NCBI GenBank assembly: GCA_041744735.1
Contig: JBGTKH010000554.1
Span: 1-8,876, forward strand
Length of the DNA: 8,876 bases
Direction of reading: 5' to 3'
DNA from: JBGTKH01 sp041744735
GTDB taxonomy: Bacteria > Planctomycetota > Planctomycetia > Pirellulales > Pirellulaceae
In this document: positions 6,638 to 8,876 of the stretch, piece after piece
Position numbering within the stretch: position 1 is the first letter of the stretch
How the letters are laid out: each line of letters opens with the position of its first letter
Translations under genes and position numbers: made by a program
The notes under the pieces: model-generated
What the model saw: the letters and a program-made list of their open reading frames with translations, nothing else
Told to the model about the DNA's origin: nothing
Databases searched by the model: none

Positions 6638-6761
6638 GAATCCTGGACGTCCACAGAGTGCGAGCCATTATTTGTTGGGCGTGCCGTCCAGTCTTGATCG
6701 AACACGTTGCATAAGCGCCTCGAAGAGCGGATTACCTGTTCATCCGGCAGAAAACATTCGA

Positions 6762-6769
6762 ATTATACT
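6762..6769. promoter_or_regulatory. Overlapping divergent -10-like boxes
   Basis: The minus strand carries a perfect TATAAT (6767 down to 6762), pointing to the aldehyde dehydrogenase gene, and the plus strand carries TATACT (6764-6769), pointing to the GTPase gene. The two boxes overlap by four bases in the middle of the 264-bp divergent spacer. Neither has a convincing -35 hexamer at standard spacing, so one or both may need an activator or may be chance. Confidence 0.35.
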
Positions 6770-6859
6770 TGGCTTCGCCGCAATACACCATGCGGCCAAT
6801 GGGCGTTGAGAATTATGTGCGCTGGCAGTGCATTGCGTGCTGTGGGAGAATAAAAGCAC

Positions 6860-6892
6860 ATGAACAGTTCCGGCAAGAGTTCTCGTCGATGA
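6860..6892 (+). other. Possible 10-codon leader ORF overlapping the GTPase start
   Basis: ATG at 6860 opens a frame of ten codons (MNSSGKSSRR) whose TGA overlaps the GTPase ATG as ATGA at 6889-6892. A GGAG (6844-6847) lies upstream of it, 12 bases away. Such a leader could couple translation into the GTPase gene, but an ORF this short can arise by chance. Confidence 0.2.
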
Positions 6893-8106
6893 AACAAACG
6901 CGATTCTGGAAAACGCTGCGAGCGCATCTGCTGGCGCCGAAGGTGAGCCAGGAGGAACTCGACCGTTGTCTGCAGCAAGCGCGCGAGAAGCTGCCTGTGC
7001 CGGTGTTTTGGCTGCTGGGCAAGGCGCAGTCGGGAAAGACGTCGCTGATTCGCGCCCTGACCGGCAGCAGCCGCGCGGAGATTGGCAATGGGTTTCGGCC
7101 CTGCACTCGTACGGCCCAAGTGTATCCGTTCCCCGGCGAAGAAGATGCGCTGTTGAAGTTTCTGGACACGCGCGGGCTGGGCGAGGTGGGCTATAATCCC
7201 GCGGAGGACATGCGGCTGCTGGAAGATCAAGCGCATCTGTTGATCGTGGTCATCAAGGCGATGGACCATGCACAACAGAGCGTGCTCGATCCGCTGGCGA
7301 AGATCATGAAATCGCATCCGGATTGGCCGCTGCTGGTCGTGCAGACTGCGTTGCACGAAGGCTACCCGGCCAACGTGCGCGAACACGTGCTGCCTTACCC
7401 GTTCGCCGCGCCGCCGTTTCCTGCCAGTGTTCCTGAAGACTTGGCCCGGTCGCTGACGGCACAGCGAGCATGGTTCGCGAAGTTCAACGCGCGCTTCGTG
7501 CCGGTCGATCTGACGCTGCCGGAGGACGGCTTCAACGTCGAGCATTACGGACTCGAACAACTCTGGGACGCGATCGAACAAGCGTTGCCGCTGGGTCTGC
7601 GGGCGATGATGCAACACACGCGCGACGTGCGGCGGTCGCTGCGTGATACGTATTTCCGCGCGGCGCATCCGCATGTATTGGCATACAGCGTGGCCGCCGG
7701 CGCGGCGGCGGGATTGCCGGTGCCGTTTGTGGATGTGCCGTTGGTGGTGGCGATTCAAGCCAAACTGTTTCACGCCGTCGCTTCGATTTACGGCCAACCG
7801 ATGAACGCCACGCGCATGGCCGAGATCGGCAGTACGCTGGGAGTCGGCTATCTGGTACGGCTCGGCGGGCGCGAGCTAATGAAGGTGATCCCTGGCGTGG
7901 GGTCGGCTGTGGCGGCTCTGTACGCCGGAGCCAGCACCTACGCGTTGGGGCGGACGTTGTGCGCTTATTTCAGTTATGCTCAACGCGGTGATGTGCCGGA
8001 CGCGGCCGCGCTGCGCGAACTTTACAAAGAGCAATACGAAGAGGGTCGGCGACGGCTGCGCGACTACTTCGAGCAAATCACGCGCGGGCAGGAATCTAAA
8101 CCGTGA
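6889..8106 (+). CDS. P-loop GTPase with C-terminal DUF697-like hydrophobic domain
   Basis: From the ATG at 6889 the protein has 405 residues. The N-terminal half is an Era/TrmE-like GTPase domain: P-loop G44-KAQS-GKTS, a switch-region Thr in RPCTRTA (70-76) and the G3 motif D93-TRG in FLDTRGLGE. The usual G4 motif (N/T-KxD) is not seen; after the strand PLLVV the sequence reads QTALHEGYP (152-160). The C-terminal half (about 258-360) has long Ala/Gly-rich hydrophobic helices with GLPVPFVDVPLVVAIQAK and IPGVGSAVAALYAG, as in DUF697/YcjF-like proteins, and ends in a charged helix. It probably acts at the membrane; its cellular role is unknown. An in-frame TTG at 6769 would add 40 unconvincing residues, while AAGAG nine bases before ATG 6889 supports this start. 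The next gene overlaps its stop codon, so the two are very likely made together. Confidence 0.85.
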   Translation: MKQTRFWKTLRAHLLAPKVSQEELDRCLQQAREKLPVPVFWLLGKAQSGKTSLIRALTGSSRAEIGNGFRPCTRTAQVYPFPGEEDALLKFLDTRGLGEVGYNPAEDMRLLEDQAHLLIVVIKAMDHAQQSVLDPLAKIMKSHPDWPLLVVQTALHEGYPANVREHVLPYPFAAPPFPASVPEDLARSLTAQRAWFAKFNARFVPVDLTLPEDGFNVEHYGLEQLWDAIEQALPLGLRAMMQHTRDVRRSLRDTYFRAAHPHVLAYSVAAGAAAGLPVPFVDVPLVVAIQAKLFHAVASIYGQPMNATRMAEIGSTLGVGYLVRLGGRELMKVIPGVGSAVAALYAGASTYALGRTLCAYFSYAQRGDVPDAAALRELYKEQYEEGRRRLRDYFEQITRGQESKP

Positions 8107-8876
8107 AGTATCTGAAGACGTGGTGGCTGCTGCTGTGGGCGTTGTTGTCGTTGCCCTACGTCGTGCTGTTTGTCGTCGGTTCGTTGTGGCTGTATGAGCA
8201 CGGTTGGTTGTGGATCTGGTTGCTAACCAGCGGCATTTTGCTGTTGGGCTCGCGCCCGCTCATCAACTTGCTGCGTGCCAAACGCATTGCACCGGTTGCC
8301 AGCGCCGTCGAGCCATCGCCATTGTGGCCGCCGTCGGGACAAGGAGCCTGGGTCAAGGTCGATAAGATCGCGCAGCGAGTGCAGGCCGCAGACCTGCCAC
8401 TGGACCGCCCCGAGCCGCTGTGGCAAATCCTGCGCGAAGTGCTGGAGGCGGTGGCGGCCCACTATCATCCGAAATCGGACCGCGCGGTGTTGGAAACTCC
8501 GCTGCCGCACGTCCTGCGGATTATCGAATTGGTGGCTCGCGATCTGCGTGAGGCGTTATCGGAAAATGTGCCGGGTGCCCACATTCTGACACTGAACGAC
8601 ATGCGGCGGCTGAGTCGCTTGGCGGCCAACAGCCGGCCGCTGTACTTTCTGTACCGCGTGGTCTACGCGGGCTTCAATCCGCTGTCGGCGCTACTGCGCG
8701 AGCTGCGCGATCTGGCGGGCCGCGGCACGGCGAATGCCTCAATCAAAGAGGTCAAGCGCTGGGCCGTCGGCTATTGCATTCGCAAGGCTGGCTACTATGT
8801 GATCCAGTTGTACAGCGGCCAGTTGGTGCTCGAAGACGCCGAGATGCAAACCTATCAAACGCCACAATCGCGCGGC
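8103..8876 (+). CDS. Membrane-anchored partner of the GTPase (3' end outside window)
   Basis: A GTG at 8103 overlaps the GTPase stop as GTGA and opens a frame that stays open for 258 codons to the window edge. The N-terminus MKYLKTWWLLLWALLSLPYV starts a membrane helix (about 6-30), followed closely by a second (about 34-50), so this looks like a hairpin anchor with most of the protein in the cytoplasm. The rest (about 80-258) is helical and charged, with RRLSRLAANSRPLYFLYRVV (168-187), NPLSALLRELRDL (192-204) and RWAVGYCIRKAGYYVIQLYS (219-238). This recalls membrane proteins encoded beside DUF697 GTPases, in which a GTPase domain can follow, but no nucleotide-binding motif occurs in the visible part. 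I do not recognise a named family with certainty. The overlap with the GTPase gene implies translational coupling and a shared job. Confidence 0.8.
   Translation, partial: MKYLKTWWLLLWALLSLPYVVLFVVGSLWLYEHGWLWIWLLTSGILLLGSRPLINLLRAKRIAPVASAVEPSPLWPPSGQGAWVKVDKIAQRVQAADLPLDRPEPLWQILREVLEAVAAHYHPKSDRAVLETPLPHVLRIIELVARDLREALSENVPGAHILTLNDMRRLSRLAANSRPLYFLYRVVYAGFNPLSALLRELRDLAGRGTANASIKEVKRWAVGYCIRKAGYYVIQLYSGQLVLEDAEMQTYQTPQSRG

Noticed and set aside
5686..6639. Plus-strand 317-codon open frame rich in Arg, His and Gln
   Set aside because: Antisense shadow of the aldehyde dehydrogenase gene, whose active-site motifs are all intact in the minus frame.
6625..6705. N-terminal extension of the aldehyde dehydrogenase to 6705
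   Set aside because: The extra 27 residues have no family likeness and a good AGGAG sits just before the ATG at 6624.
6763..7797. Minus-strand 344-codon open frame rich in Arg, Gln and His
   Set aside because: Antisense shadow of the GTPase gene; composition is typical of GC-rich antisense frames.

Overview
The window looks like chromosomal DNA of a planctomycete, most probably of the Pirellulales. This rests on GC-rich codon use, on palindromic intergenic repeats of the 'GGACGGATTG / CAATCCGTCC' kind that I associate with that group, and on a conserved phoH - HD phosphodiesterase - ybeY gene order. The placement is an inference from pattern memory; no rRNA or other marker gene is present.

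Layout from left to right. (1) Positions 1-817 hold a decayed accessory patch on the minus strand. It contains the 3' end of a polymorphic-toxin gene (the last part of a Hint-type cleavage domain followed by a toxin-like tail) that runs off the left edge. A 54-bp repeat-like element separates it from the 5' part of an ECF-type RNA polymerase sigma factor gene that stops at the element. (2) Positions 933-4822 hold a minus-strand housekeeping operon, read phoH -> 7TM-HD phosphodiesterase (pgpH/yqfF type) -> ybeY, with a long palindromic repeat between the last two genes. Its expected roles are RNA metabolism and ribosome maturation or quality control (PhoH, YbeY) and cyclic-di-AMP turnover (PgpH). 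(3) Positions 4823-5205 are noncoding and carry two more inverted-repeat elements and a possible phoH promoter. (4) Positions 5206-6624 hold a complete minus-strand NAD(P)-dependent aldehyde dehydrogenase gene with a good ribosome binding site. (5) Positions 6625-6888 form a divergent intergenic region with overlapping -10-like boxes on the two strands. (6) Positions 6889-8876 hold a plus-strand pair: a P-loop GTPase with a C-terminal DUF697-like hydrophobic domain, and an overlapping (GTGA) gene for a membrane-anchored partner that runs off the right edge.

The least ordinary parts are the toxin tail and its junction with the sigma-factor remnant, the set of self-palindromic repeats (one with a compensatory base change between its arms), the YbeY variant with Asp at the third metal-ligand position, and the coupled GTPase/membrane-protein pair whose GTPase lacks a recognisable NKxD motif. 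No tRNA, rRNA, CRISPR array or transposase gene was seen.
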